Made by a program: the position numbers and the translations under genes. A stretch of 64,000 bases of DNA from JAAYCI01 sp964370045 (lineage in GTDB: Bacteria > Bacillota > Clostridia > Oscillospirales > Ruminococcaceae): positions 248,001-312,000 of the forward strand of contig CAYJGZ010000001.1 of the NCBI GenBank assembly GCA_964370045.1, given 5' to 3'. The notes beneath the pieces are model-generated. The model saw only the letters and a program-made list of their open reading frames with translations, ran no database searches and was not told where the DNA came from. Positions 51,929 to 60,913 of the stretch are shown here, one piece after another; the stretch's first letter is position 1, and each line of letters opens with the position of its first letter.

Positions 51929-53161
51929 GTGATTTGTTTTCCTTTGGATGATACGTTGTACGAGGCAAAGGACTTGGGAGCGTGGTTTGTAGGGCGCACG
52001 AGGGGTGTTTTTTCGGCTGGGGAAAACCTTGCGGTGCACGCAAACACGGGCATGAGCATCAGGGTGAGCCCGGGTGTGGCATGGCTGAAAATGAGGGATG
52101 CGTGGGGTGTGGTGGCGCATGTGGAGCAGGCGCAAAGCTTTACGCTGGAGCTGCCTCACGCACAGCTTGCACGCATTGATGCGGTGTGTGTTCAGCTGGA
52201 TAAAAACCTGAACGAGGGCAGGGTGTGCATAAAGAAGGGTGAGGATGCAATTTCGCCTGTGGTAACCCCACCTGTAAGGGATGATGACTTTGATGAAATA
52301 TATGTGGCTACCGTAAGGGTGGCGGCGGGCGTAATAGAAATACTGCCCGCAAACATCACGGACACCCGCCTTGACGAGGCGCTGTGCGGCGTGATGCGGG
52401 ATGGTGTGAGCGAAATTCCCACGAACGTACTGCAAGAGCAGGCGCAAAGCATGATAGCTCAAACGGGTGAGAGCGCACAAAATACGCTGGAGCTGATTGA
52501 GGAGGAGCTGTCACGGCTGAACGCAAGCAGTGAGGTGATGCTCAAGACTGAATATGCGCCGGATGCTGTTGCGAGTGTTGTGTCGGGGGGCGTTTTGCAG
52601 GTTGTGTCCGCATACACGCACCCTCAAAACAACTACGAGGTGCGCTTTACAATGCCCGGTGGGTATAGCGGCGGAAGCATCACCATAGATGGGGTGACAA
52701 TGAGCGCACTGCTGGATATGCAGGGGGATGGCGTTACGCTGTCTGCGGCGCAGGGAGCGCCTGTAAGCCTTATGCGGCGGCAAAACATAGCCTATTTAAT
52801 GGGCGGCGGCACAAACCTTGATATGGTTGAGCAGTATGTGACAAGCTATGTGCCCACTTATGTGAGCGGCCGCTTGAGCAGCTATCCTACGTCTGCCACA
52901 CTGGGCTCTCACACATTAAGCAGAAGCAACCCACACGGCGTGACAGCCGCACAAACAGGCGCTACAACACTTTCTGCGGTGGGTACGTATGTTAGCGGAC
53001 AGCTTGCGAATTATGTCCCGCAAAGTGGCGCAAGGTTCACAGGAAATGCCTTTGCGGTGTTTCGGCAAAACTATGCAGGAGAGTGCTTGCGTGACATTGG
53101 TGTTGCGGATACGGCAGGGCAATTTGTGGGAACGTCGTTTATCTACATGAAAAGGCGGTGA
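51929..53161 (+). CDS. Tail fibre/baseplate protein
   Basis: 410 residues from GTG 51929, 8 bases after GGGAGG. N-terminal beta domain (~1-150) shared with phage upper-baseplate proteins (VHANTGMSIRVSPGVAWLK), a helical stalk (~150-190), and a C-terminal part with SHTLSRSNPHGVTAAQTGA, a common fibre repeat pattern. Confidence 0.75.
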   Translation: MICFPLDDTLYEAKDLGAWFVGRTRGVFSAGENLAVHANTGMSIRVSPGVAWLKMRDAWGVVAHVEQAQSFTLELPHAQLARIDAVCVQLDKNLNEGRVCIKKGEDAISPVVTPPVRDDDFDEIYVATVRVAAGVIEILPANITDTRLDEALCGVMRDGVSEIPTNVLQEQAQSMIAQTGESAQNTLELIEEELSRLNASSEVMLKTEYAPDAVASVVSGGVLQVVSAYTHPQNNYEVRFTMPGGYSGGSITIDGVTMSALLDMQGDGVTLSAAQGAPVSLMRRQNIAYLMGGGTNLDMVEQYVTSYVPTYVSGRLSSYPTSATLGSHTLSRSNPHGVTAAQTGATTLSAVGTYVSGQLANYVPQSGARFTGNAFAVFRQNYAGECLRDIGVADTAGQFVGTSFIYMKRR

Positions 53162-53168
53162 TGCACAC

Positions 53169-53810
53169 ATGGGGATATTTGATGCTACCGCAAGCGGAGT
53201 GATGAACGAGATTCACGCAGAGCTTTATGATGTGAACGCCGCAGGAACATTTTCGCAGATGGCGCAGACGTGGGACGTAAATGCCGCAGGTACGTTTTAC
53301 AGCGTATGGAAAAGGCGGTATTACCTTGTAAAGGACGGTGTGGCGCAGGTGCCGTGGAGCGCCGCAAGCGGTGAAGTGAACATAAATGCGATAGGCTACA
53401 ACACAAGCGGTCACTATGGTTTTTCGCAGGTTGTGGGCAGCGCCGCGACCCAGCAGGCGGTGGATGTTGTGGCGCTTGCAACGACAAACCCGGTTGACTT
53501 TGCGGACTACTCCTCCATGACGTTTGTGTTTCAGAACTGGGCAAACGACAACGCAGGTGTGGGGGGATACTACCACACGGGGGCAGGGATATACAGCAAC
53601 AGAACAGTTGCAAGAGGCGGCTGGGATGGCTCGTTTCCAATAAAGCCGGCAAGCGCGCTGAAGGCGTGGATATGCAGCGATGTTCCAAACGGCGCAAGCA
53701 CGCAGGTGATGTGGTTAGAGGGGATGACGAGTGGATATGTGGGGCTGTCTTCGGGCGGTGGATTCAGAGGAAACGGCGCGATACTTGTGAGCGATATTTA
53801 TTTGGAGTAA
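53169..53810 (+). CDS. Tail fibre tip/receptor-binding protein
   Basis: 213 residues, Gly/Ala/Ser and aromatic rich. Two DVNAAGTF repeats near the start (residues ~21 and ~36) precede the main domain. Last structural gene before the MITE. Its stop codon lies in the target duplication of MITE copy C. Confidence 0.65.
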   Translation: MGIFDATASGVMNEIHAELYDVNAAGTFSQMAQTWDVNAAGTFYSVWKRRYYLVKDGVAQVPWSAASGEVNINAIGYNTSGHYGFSQVVGSAATQQAVDVVALATTNPVDFADYSSMTFVFQNWANDNAGVGGYYHTGAGIYSNRTVARGGWDGSFPIKPASALKAWICSDVPNGASTQVMWLEGMTSGYVGLSSGGGFRGNGAILVSDIYLE

Positions 53811-53945
53811 AGGGGAGTGGACAAATAGAGGTGATTTAGAATGCGTTAAGTGAGAGAAGAAGGCGGTATATCCTCCCCCCGCCGTAGGCGGGGGGAGGAT
53901 ATACCAAAAAACCAAATCACTGCGTTTGAACACTCCCGAGTAAAG
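53805..53945. mobile_element. MITE family 1, copy C with 8-bp target duplication
   Basis: The element is 53813-53937, bounded by GGGAGTGG and CACTCCC. The 8 bases GAGTAAAG occur immediately on both sides (53805-53812 and 53938-53945). The centre is a perfect 19-bp hairpin (53865-53905, loop GTA) with six C and six G. The left duplication contains the stop codon of the tail-fibre gene. Confidence 0.92.
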
Positions 53946-54020
53946 TCGTAGGCATGTTTTTTTGAAGGATAGTTGCAGATGAAATATACGGTCATACTAA
54001 AAAATGAAAGAGGTGCAAAG

Positions 54021-54395
54021 ATGAGTACAAAACTGATATTTTCAAACGGTGAGGAGATTAATGTTGTACGTGTGGAGGAAGGACCTGAATTTTACGACAA
54101 TGCACAGCGCAGGGTGCTGAGAGCGGAGGTGCAAAGCGGAGAGGCAGGGCTTGAGGACATCAACACACTGCTGTCAAATGGCACAAATCTTGCGCAGATA
54201 CGTCATGTGAATACAGAAAATGGCGCAGAGGATGTATTTGACAACTACAAAGTGAAGATGGAACTTGCGGTGAGGCAAGTAGCAGTGGGACAAAACAGCT
54301 ACGGTGAAGAGCTGACGGAGGAGCACATTATATTTAAGCTGGGAAGACTCACACCCGTAGAGCTGAGGCTGCAGGAGCTGGGTGTGATGGTGTAA
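54021..54395 (+). CDS. Small protein at the end of the prophage block, unknown function
   Basis: 124 residues from ATG 54021 (AGAGGTG upstream; ATG 53979 is an alternative). LIFSNGEEINVVRVEEGPEFY then a helical middle and KLGRLTPVELRLQELGV at the end. Probably a tail accessory protein by position. No family recognised. Confidence 0.6.
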   Translation: MSTKLIFSNGEEINVVRVEEGPEFYDNAQRRVLRAEVQSGEAGLEDINTLLSNGTNLAQIRHVNTENGAEDVFDNYKVKMELAVRQVAVGQNSYGEELTEEHIIFKLGRLTPVELRLQELGVMV

Positions 54396-54430
54396 AAGCC
54401 AACAAAAATGCGCCTTTATGGTAATAAGCA

Positions 54431-54468
54431 ATCCCCCTGAAAGTAAAGAGCTTTCAGGGGGATTTTGT
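54431..54468 (+). terminator. Terminator of the prophage operon
   Basis: ATCCCCCTGAAAG pairs with CTTTCAGGGGGAT (13 bp) followed by TTTT. Confidence 0.9.
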
Positions 54469-54541
54469 GGAGATTTAGCGAAGCGCACAAAAGAAACATG
54501 CAATTTTCTACAATAAGTAGCAAAAAAACAGGAATATCGTA

Positions 54542-54570
54542 TTGACAAATAGAAAAGCAGTTTGTATATT
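54542..54570 (+). promoter_or_regulatory. Promoter of the TetR gene
   Basis: Perfect TTGACA (54542-54547), 17-base spacer, TATATT (54565-54570). Confidence 0.8.
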
Positions 54571-54571
54571 A

Positions 54572-54602
54572 TAATCATTGATTAGTTTTTAATCGGTGAT
54601 TA
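54572..54602. promoter_or_regulatory. Probable TetR operator
   Basis: TAATCATTGATT and AATCGGTGATTA form an inverted repeat (10 of 12 pairs) with a 7-base centre. It starts 2 bases after the -10 hexamer, so binding would block transcription of the TetR gene. Confidence 0.7.
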
Positions 54603-54666
54603 TATTTTGATGTGGTGTGTAAATAATCAAGAGCCATAAAGTTTGAGCCGGGAGGTGATTGCCACT

Positions 54667-55314
54667 GTGGTGAACCAAACACGCAAGCGCAACATAGAGA
54701 AGAAAAAGCATTTTATTGAGGTGACTGCGGAGCTTTTGGAGCAAGTGCCATTTTCGGAGATAACAATCCGCAGTATTGCCGCACAGGCGGAGCACAACAG
54801 CGCAACCATTTACAATCATTTCAAGGACGTAAACGAGCTGCTTTTGCTTTCGATATACAAGTTTTCGTACAAATACATGCAAAAGCTGCCCGAGGTGATT
54901 CGCCCAGAGATGAGCTCCAAAGAGCAGTACCTGCTGTTTTACACTGTTTTTACGGAGCATGTGTACGAGTACCCCGCCATATATTTGCACTACTTCTTCG
55001 GGGCGCACGGATATTTGATAGAGGATATTGTGCGGCTATACCACGAGCTTTTCCCCGAGGAGGACATAGAGCTTGCTACCGACATAACACAGGAGCTACT
55101 GGCGAAAGGCGGAATGTACGGCTTTCACCAGTCGATGGTGAGCCACCTTGTGCAGGACGGATACGTGGCAGAAAAAAACCAAAGCATGGTGACAAAGGTG
55201 CTCACACACATTCAAAAGAGTAACTTGTACGACCTTTCGTTGTTTGAGCATCTGACTGCAAAAACTGTGCAAAAGCAATTTATGCAGCTGCTGAATGAGC
55301 TTTTATCCATATGA
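54667..55314 (+). CDS. TetR/AcrR-family repressor
   Basis: 215 residues from GTG 54667, 9 bases after GGGAGG (TTG 54643 is the furthest alternative). The helix-turn-helix is VPFSEITIRSIAAQAEHNSATIYNHFKD. The C-terminal ligand domain is rich in Tyr/Phe. Inferred to control itself and the ABC/SnoaL operon that follows on the same strand; the operator before it supports self-control. Confidence 0.9.
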   Translation: MVNQTRKRNIEKKKHFIEVTAELLEQVPFSEITIRSIAAQAEHNSATIYNHFKDVNELLLLSIYKFSYKYMQKLPEVIRPEMSSKEQYLLFYTVFTEHVYEYPAIYLHYFFGAHGYLIEDIVRLYHELFPEEDIELATDITQELLAKGGMYGFHQSMVSHLVQDGYVAEKNQSMVTKVLTHIQKSNLYDLSLFEHLTAKTVQKQFMQLLNELLSI

Positions 55315-55523
55315 GTTGCATAGCATAGCAGAGAAAATAGCCTAAAAGAATTGCACGGCGCAGAGTTTGTGCCGTTGACGAAAATATTTTACAACAAAGT
55401 GAAAATGTGCTTGAAATACAGAGCTCTGCCCAAATGCGCTCTGCGTTACAGGTTTATTTATGTGCGTTATCATGCGGGTTCAACAAAGTGCAAATGCAAG
55501 ATGCCCCAAAAAGGAGGAGTAGG

Positions 55524-56630
55524 ATGAGCGGTATACGCTTTGAAAACGTAACAAAGGAGTACAAGAGCGGAGTAAAGGCGGTGGACGCACTAAACCTAAA
55601 CATTGAGGATGGCGAGTTCGTGGTGCTTTTGGGTCCTTCGGGATGTGGAAAGTCCACAACGCTCTTTATGCTTGCAGGGCTTGAGGAGCTTACGGATGGG
55701 GAAATATACATAGATGATATATGTGTGAACGGCTTTCCCCCCAAAGCAAGAGACGTGTCGGTGGTGTTTCAGGACTATGCGCTTTTCCCAAACCTCAATG
55801 TGTACGACAACATAGGCTTCGGCCTTACGGTGCGCAGGGTGAACAAGAAGGAAAAGGACGAAAAGGTACGCTATGCCGCAAAACTTTTGGAGCTTACGGA
55901 GTATCTCGACAGAAAGCCGAACCAGCTGAGCGGTGGACAAAAACAGCGTGTGGCAATAGGGCGCAGCATAGTGCGTGAGGCATCCGTGTTCCTGTTTGAC
56001 GAGCCACTTTCAAACCTTGATGTCAAGCTTAGAGTTCAAATGCGCAGTGAGCTATTGGAGCTGTACCATCTTTTGAAAGCGACGATGATTTATGTGACGC
56101 ACGACCAGAGCGAGGCCATGGCGCTTGCAACAAAGCTTGTGATTATGAAAGAGGGTGTAATACAGCAGGTGGGAGCGCCCGGCGAAGTGTACAACAGCCC
56201 TCAAAACCTGTTTGTTGCAACGTTCATAGGTGCACCAAAGATGAATATTTTGGACATAACATTGTGTTTTAAGGGCGATAAAACGTACGCAAAGCTTGCG
56301 GATGAAAGCATGTTGCGCATAGCTAAGAATCAGGCAAAGGAACTGCGCAGCAAAAAGAGCGACGGCGCAAAGCTGTACATGGGCATTCGCCCCGAGGCGG
56401 TGAGCCTTGTACAGCAGGCAGGAGAGGGGACACTCAAGGGCGAAGTGAATTTGGTGGAGATGCTCGGAATAGAAAAAAATGTCTATTTCACAGCCACGGG
56501 CACGTCCATGGTTGCGAATGTCGAGACGGAGGAGGACATCCCACACGGCGAAAATTATTTCCTGCCCAACATGGGTAAGGCGCTATTTTTTGACTACGAA
56601 AGCGAAGAGCTGATAGTGAGCTATGTTTAA
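55524..56630 (+). CDS. ABC importer ATPase 1 (MalK/UgpC type)
   Basis: 368 residues from ATG 55524 behind AAAGGAGGAG. Walker A GPSGCGKSTT, Q-loop VFQDYALFPNLN, signature LSGGQKQR, Walker B FLFDEPLSNLD and H-loop VTHDQSEAM. The C-terminal TOBE-like regulatory domain (~240-368) includes MGIRPEAVSL. It energises uptake with the two permeases downstream. A MITE separates it from them. Confidence 0.93.
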   Translation: MSGIRFENVTKEYKSGVKAVDALNLNIEDGEFVVLLGPSGCGKSTTLFMLAGLEELTDGEIYIDDICVNGFPPKARDVSVVFQDYALFPNLNVYDNIGFGLTVRRVNKKEKDEKVRYAAKLLELTEYLDRKPNQLSGGQKQRVAIGRSIVREASVFLFDEPLSNLDVKLRVQMRSELLELYHLLKATMIYVTHDQSEAMALATKLVIMKEGVIQQVGAPGEVYNSPQNLFVATFIGAPKMNILDITLCFKGDKTYAKLADESMLRIAKNQAKELRSKKSDGAKLYMGIRPEAVSLVQQAGEGTLKGEVNLVEMLGIEKNVYFTATGTSMVANVETEEDIPHGENYFLPNMGKALFFDYESEELIVSYV

Positions 56631-56758
56631 CAAAAACGGGAGTGGACACATAGAGATGATTTAGAATACGCTTGGCGCAAGAAGAAGGCGCTATATCCCC
56701 CGCCTGCGGCGGGGGATATAGCAAATAAATCACCGCGTTTGGACACTCCCACAAAAAC
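56630..56758. mobile_element. MITE family 1, copy D with 8-bp target duplication
   Basis: The element is 56638-56750 (GGGAGTGG to ACTCCC). ACAAAAAC is repeated directly on both sides (56630-56637 and 56751-56758). The centre is a perfect 15-bp hairpin (56690-56722, loop TGC). It begins 7 bases after the stop of ATPase 1 and ends 50 bases before the permease start, inside the operon. Confidence 0.93.
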
Positions 56759-56799
56759 TATCTGCTTGCAAGCAAACTTTACACAGGGGGAAAAGTGCT

Positions 56800-57669
56800 A
56801 TGAGGATGTCGAAAAAGACCTTTTGGGCATTTGCAACACCCAGCGTTACGCTCATGTTTTTGCTGATGATTGTGCCGCTGATTTTGACAATAGTGCTCTG
56901 CTTTTCTACGTATACTTACGGAGCGTCCATCGAGTTTGTCGGCTTTAGAAACTTTGTGAACATACTTTCCGCACCAAACTTTTGGGATGCACTGTTCTTT
57001 ACCTTGATACTGCTTTTTATCACCATACCGTTAAACCTTTTTATTTCGTTGTCGCTTGCTATGATTTTGTATAAGCAAAAGAGCAAGCTTATCCGCACCA
57101 TATTTTTGGGCGGTGCACTTATCCCGTTTGCCATTGCGGCGGTGGTGAGCACAATGATTTTCTCGTGGCTGTTTAAGGACACATCGGGGCTTTTGACATG
57201 GGCGCTGTCCGAAATAGGCATAACACCCGGCTGGTTTAGCGACCCATGGGCGGCAAGGGCGCTTATAGTTATTCACAATTTATGGGGTAGCGTTTCGTTT
57301 GGGCTTTTGGTGTTTTATGCAGGGCTTCAGGCAATGCCCACAGCGCCGCTTTTGGCGGCGGAGGTGGAAGGGGCAAATATTTTGCACAGAATGAGGTATG
57401 TTATTCTGCCACACCTTTCGCCGCTGTTTGTGTTTGTCACCATGATGAGCGTGATGGATACATTCAGAACCTACGACAGCGTTGCGATTTTGACAAGAGG
57501 CGGGCCCGGCACCGCAACCGAAACACTGCAGTTTTACGCATATAAGATGGCGTTTGGCACGGCGAACCTCGGGCAGGGCGCGGCAATAAGCATGATAATG
57601 ATTTTGTTCATGATTATACTGCTGATTCCGTTCCTGCGGCGCATGTACAAGGAAAATAAAGAGATATAG
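56800..57669 (+). CDS. ABC importer permease 1 (MalF/UgpA type)
   Basis: 289 residues with six membrane segments. The cytoplasmic coupling loop is AAEVEGANILHRMRYVILPHLSP (EAA motif). An aromatic-poor N-terminal segment starts the protein. ATG 56800 follows AGGGGG. Confidence 0.93.
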   Translation: MRMSKKTFWAFATPSVTLMFLLMIVPLILTIVLCFSTYTYGASIEFVGFRNFVNILSAPNFWDALFFTLILLFITIPLNLFISLSLAMILYKQKSKLIRTIFLGGALIPFAIAAVVSTMIFSWLFKDTSGLLTWALSEIGITPGWFSDPWAARALIVIHNLWGSVSFGLLVFYAGLQAMPTAPLLAAEVEGANILHRMRYVILPHLSPLFVFVTMMSVMDTFRTYDSVAILTRGGPGTATETLQFYAYKMAFGTANLGQGAAISMIMILFMIILLIPFLRRMYKENKEI

Positions 57670-57693
57670 ATGTATATATAAGGAGGGAAAACC

Positions 57694-58566
57694 ATGCCGC
57701 AGCCAAATAATTACAAGCTTTCGCACGGCAAGCTCGTGGGCTACCGTGTGCGCAAAAAAGTAGTGAGCGTTATATGCCTTTGCATTCTTCTGATATGGTT
57801 TATCATCAGTGCGTTTCCCATCATATGGGCGTTTTGGGTGTCCATACACAATCCCATAGATGTATTTAAGATGCCTCCCAACCTCGCAGCGCCTACTACT
57901 TTCCTATACTATGAGACTATACTTGCAGAGAACTACGGCTTTTACCTGCAAAACACCGTTATAGTGTCGGTTTTCTCGGTGGCGCTGTCCCTTTTGATAG
58001 GCTGTCCATGTGCGTACGCACTCGCACGCTATGGGCGCAAGACCAGCTTTACACTGCTTGCGGTGGCGCTGGTGTTCCGCGCACTGCCGGGCATGGTTTA
58101 TATTATTCCCTATTATTACATATCCATTTTGCTGGGAATATACGACACGCACCTACTGCTTATTTTAGCTACGGTGGCGTTTAACCAGCCGTTTACCATA
58201 TGGATACTGCGAAGTTTCTTCTTAACAGTGCCAAGCTCTATTGATGAGGCGGCGATGATTGACGGGTGCAGTAGGTTTAAGGCGTTTATCAAGGTGATTT
58301 TGCCCGTGATGGGCACAGGAGTTATAACCTCGCTCATCTTCACGCTGCTCACTGCCTACAACGAGTACATGATGGCCTCCGCACTCACCGCAACAAAGGC
58401 CTCCACACTGCCGGTACTGCTTGCGCAGTTTAGCAAGGAGAGCACAACCTACTGGGCGGTTTCGGCGGCGGGCAGCGTATTGATGGCGGTTCCGTTTATC
58501 ATCATAGTGCTACTTTTACAAAAGCGAATGGTGCAGGGAATGTCCGCAGGTGCGGTGAAAGGCTAA
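57694..58566 (+). CDS. ABC importer permease 2 (MalG/UgpE type)
   Basis: 290 residues with six membrane segments; EAA loop DEAAMIDGCSRFKAFIKVILP. Starts 24 bases after permease 1 with GGAGGG. Pairs with permease 1 to form the channel. Confidence 0.93.
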   Translation: MPQPNNYKLSHGKLVGYRVRKKVVSVICLCILLIWFIISAFPIIWAFWVSIHNPIDVFKMPPNLAAPTTFLYYETILAENYGFYLQNTVIVSVFSVALSLLIGCPCAYALARYGRKTSFTLLAVALVFRALPGMVYIIPYYYISILLGIYDTHLLLILATVAFNQPFTIWILRSFFLTVPSSIDEAAMIDGCSRFKAFIKVILPVMGTGVITSLIFTLLTAYNEYMMASALTATKASTLPVLLAQFSKESTTYWAVSAAGSVLMAVPFIIIVLLLQKRMVQGMSAGAVKG

Positions 58567-58581
58567 AAGGGGGTGTGCAAA

Positions 58582-59697
58582 GTGGCAAAAATTTCACTCG
58601 AACATATCTACAAGCGCTACGACAACGAAAAAATTGTTGTGGATGACCTAAACCTTGAAATAAAGGACAACGAGTTTTTGGTAATAGTAGGGCCTTCCGG
58701 TTGCGGAAAGACAACCACCCTCAGAATGATAGGTGGGCTTGAGGAGATTACGGCGGGCTCGTTGCGCTTTGGCGAAAATGAGGTAAACGCATTACAGCCA
58801 AAGGACAGAAATGTTGCGATGGTATTTCAAAACTATGCGCTTTACCCTCACCTAAACGTGAAAGGAAACCTTGCCTTTGGGCTGAAAATTCAGCGTGAGC
58901 CCAAGGACGAAATAGAGAAAAAAGTGCAGGAAATCGCAGAAATACTCGAAATCACCGAGTATCTTTCACGCAAGCCCAAGGAGCTTTCGGGAGGCCAGCG
59001 CCAGCGTGTGGCCATGGGGCGTGCACTGATAAGGCAGACGGAGGTTCTCCTGATGGACGAGCCACTGTCCAACCTTGATGCGAAACTGCGCGTGCAGATG
59101 CGCTCGGAGATTTTGGCACTGCACAAGCGCATAGAGCGCACGGTGGTATACGTGACGCACGACCAGGTAGAGGCGATGACAATGGGCGATAGGATAGCTG
59201 TTATGAGCGAGGGTGTGCTTCAGCAGGTAGCGTCGCCCATGGAGGTGTTTCAAAAGCCGGCAAACCTTTTTGTGGCGGGATTCATAGGCACACCCCGAAT
59301 GAACTTTTTGGATTGCGAAATAGTGCAAAAAGAGGGGCGATACCTTGCGCAAAATGAGATGCTAAGTGTGGATGTCACCTCGATAATTCCAAAAGATACG
59401 TTGCAAGCTCAGCTTGGAAGGCCTACGGTTTTGGGCATTCGGCCGGACAGCATAGAGCCGCTGAGCGAAGAGGCACAGGCACAAAAAAGCCTTGTGCTAA
59501 ACGTGAAGCTTGTGGAAAACATGGGTGCCAGCCGCATTGTGCACGCATACTGCAATGATGAAAAGCTGATGATAAAGACGAAAAAGCAGATGAGCATTGC
59601 CCACGGGGATGAGCTTCCCGTAAGGTTTTCACAAACGGCCATCTCTCTTTTTGACAAGCAGACGGAAAACAACCTGCTAAACAATAGCGCAGTGTAA
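58582..59697 (+). CDS. ABC importer ATPase 2 (MalK/UgpC type)
   Basis: 371 residues from GTG 58582, 8 bases after AAAGGGGG. Walker A GPSGCGKTTT, signature LSGGQRQR, Walker B LLMDEPLSNLD, H-loop VTHDQVEAM and C-terminal regulatory domain with LGIRPDSIEPL. It is clearly different from ATPase 1, so the importer probably uses an ATPase heterodimer, as the rhizobial glycerol importer GlpSTPQV does. Both are catalytically complete. Confidence 0.93.
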   Translation: MAKISLEHIYKRYDNEKIVVDDLNLEIKDNEFLVIVGPSGCGKTTTLRMIGGLEEITAGSLRFGENEVNALQPKDRNVAMVFQNYALYPHLNVKGNLAFGLKIQREPKDEIEKKVQEIAEILEITEYLSRKPKELSGGQRQRVAMGRALIRQTEVLLMDEPLSNLDAKLRVQMRSEILALHKRIERTVVYVTHDQVEAMTMGDRIAVMSEGVLQQVASPMEVFQKPANLFVAGFIGTPRMNFLDCEIVQKEGRYLAQNEMLSVDVTSIIPKDTLQAQLGRPTVLGIRPDSIEPLSEEAQAQKSLVLNVKLVENMGASRIVHAYCNDEKLMIKTKKQMSIAHGDELPVRFSQTAISLFDKQTENNLLNNSAV

Positions 59698-59828
59698 AAA
59701 GTAACACAAGGCTCGAGCACAGGGCACGGATGTACCAAAACTATCTAACATAAAAACGCTTTTCCGCCGTTGCATGGCGGCAAGAGCTGTATTAAGTTCG
59801 CTCAAAAATCGAAAGGATGGAAAACACA

Positions 59829-60893
59829 ATGTCACCAAACGTAAAGAACAAACAGCTTGTGTGGGATTTTTTTTCAAAGCTAAGCGGCAGCACCCCCGAC
59901 ACGGTGTGCGACTTGGCGAAAAATTACTTTGCGGATGATGTAGTGCTGGACTGTGCGCACCCCATCAATAGGCTAAGCGGTATCGCACAGGTGTGCGAAA
60001 AGCTGTGGAGCCCGATGCTGTCCTCCTTTAAGGAGCTTGCGGTGCGTCCATACATTTTCTTTGGCGGAAAGACGGACGGCAGCGAGGACAACGGAAAGTT
60101 TGAAAACACCGAGTGGGTGTCGAGCACGGGATATTACGAGGCTGTTTTTGAGAAGGACTTTTTAGACATTCCCGCAAGCGGAAAGGTGATTTTTCTGCGC
60201 TACTGCTCCATGTTCCGCATGGAAGGCGAGAAAATCGTGTACGGCAGAATTATTTTCGACTTTTTGGACCTGCTTCAGCAGCTGGGAATCTACTTTATAA
60301 AAGCGCAGGGCAACGACCGCTACATCCCCGGCCCTTACTCCATGGACGGCATTATTTTGGGCGAAACGGAGGAGGCAAAGGGACAAAAGACCATAAAAGC
60401 AGTTCGTTGCATGGGCAAGTCGCTTGATAATTTTGCGGACGGCGGCTTTGACGGCATGTCCTCGGGCACATACTTTGCGGAGGATTTCAACTGGTTCGGC
60501 CCCGGCGGCATAGGGGCGTGCAAGGGCATTGAAAACTATGAAAAGTGCCACCAAATCCCCTTTTTGAACGCCTTTCCCGACAGAGGGCAATACGGCCTTC
60601 AAAAGCTGTTTTATGTGGGCGAGGAAAACTACTGCTGTGTGGGTGCGTGGTGCGAGAGCATAGACGATAACCCCTCGGCCGAGGAATGGTTCACCACACA
60701 CACGGGCGAGTACCTCGGCATTCCCGCCACGGGCAAAAAGCTGGGCATTCGCTGCTACGACTTTTACCGTGTGGATGAAAAGGGCATGATTTTGGAAAAC
60801 TGGGTCATATACGACCTCATTCACTTCATAAACCAGATGGGCTTTGATGTGTTCGCACGGCTTCGTGAAAAAAGGCACTACTTCAAAATTTAA
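59829..60893 (+). CDS. SnoaL-like protein 1 (two NTF2-fold domains)
   Basis: 354 residues from ATG 59829 (AAAGGA upstream). Two SnoaL/NTF2-like halves: ~5-155 (LVWDFFSKLSG..., YFADDVVLDCAHPINRLSG, IPASGKVIFLRYCSMFRMEGEKIVYGRI) and ~195-345 (YFAEDFNWFGPGGIGACKG, TGEYLGIPATGKKLGIRCYDFYRVDEKGMI). The SnoaL fold includes polyketide cyclases, ester cyclases and isomerases. No catalytic assignment is possible. Cytosolic, and co-transcribed with the importer. Confidence 0.75.
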   Translation: MSPNVKNKQLVWDFFSKLSGSTPDTVCDLAKNYFADDVVLDCAHPINRLSGIAQVCEKLWSPMLSSFKELAVRPYIFFGGKTDGSEDNGKFENTEWVSSTGYYEAVFEKDFLDIPASGKVIFLRYCSMFRMEGEKIVYGRIIFDFLDLLQQLGIYFIKAQGNDRYIPGPYSMDGIILGETEEAKGQKTIKAVRCMGKSLDNFADGGFDGMSSGTYFAEDFNWFGPGGIGACKGIENYEKCHQIPFLNAFPDRGQYGLQKLFYVGEENYCCVGAWCESIDDNPSAEEWFTTHTGEYLGIPATGKKLGIRCYDFYRVDEKGMILENWVIYDLIHFINQMGFDVFARLREKRHYFKI

Positions 60894-60913
60894 TTCCTTG
60901 AGGAGTAACGGAT

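Noticed and set aside
39754..54468. Strong terminators at each end of the prophage block as attachment sites
   Set aside because: The stems do not share a direct repeat, and no integrase is present.
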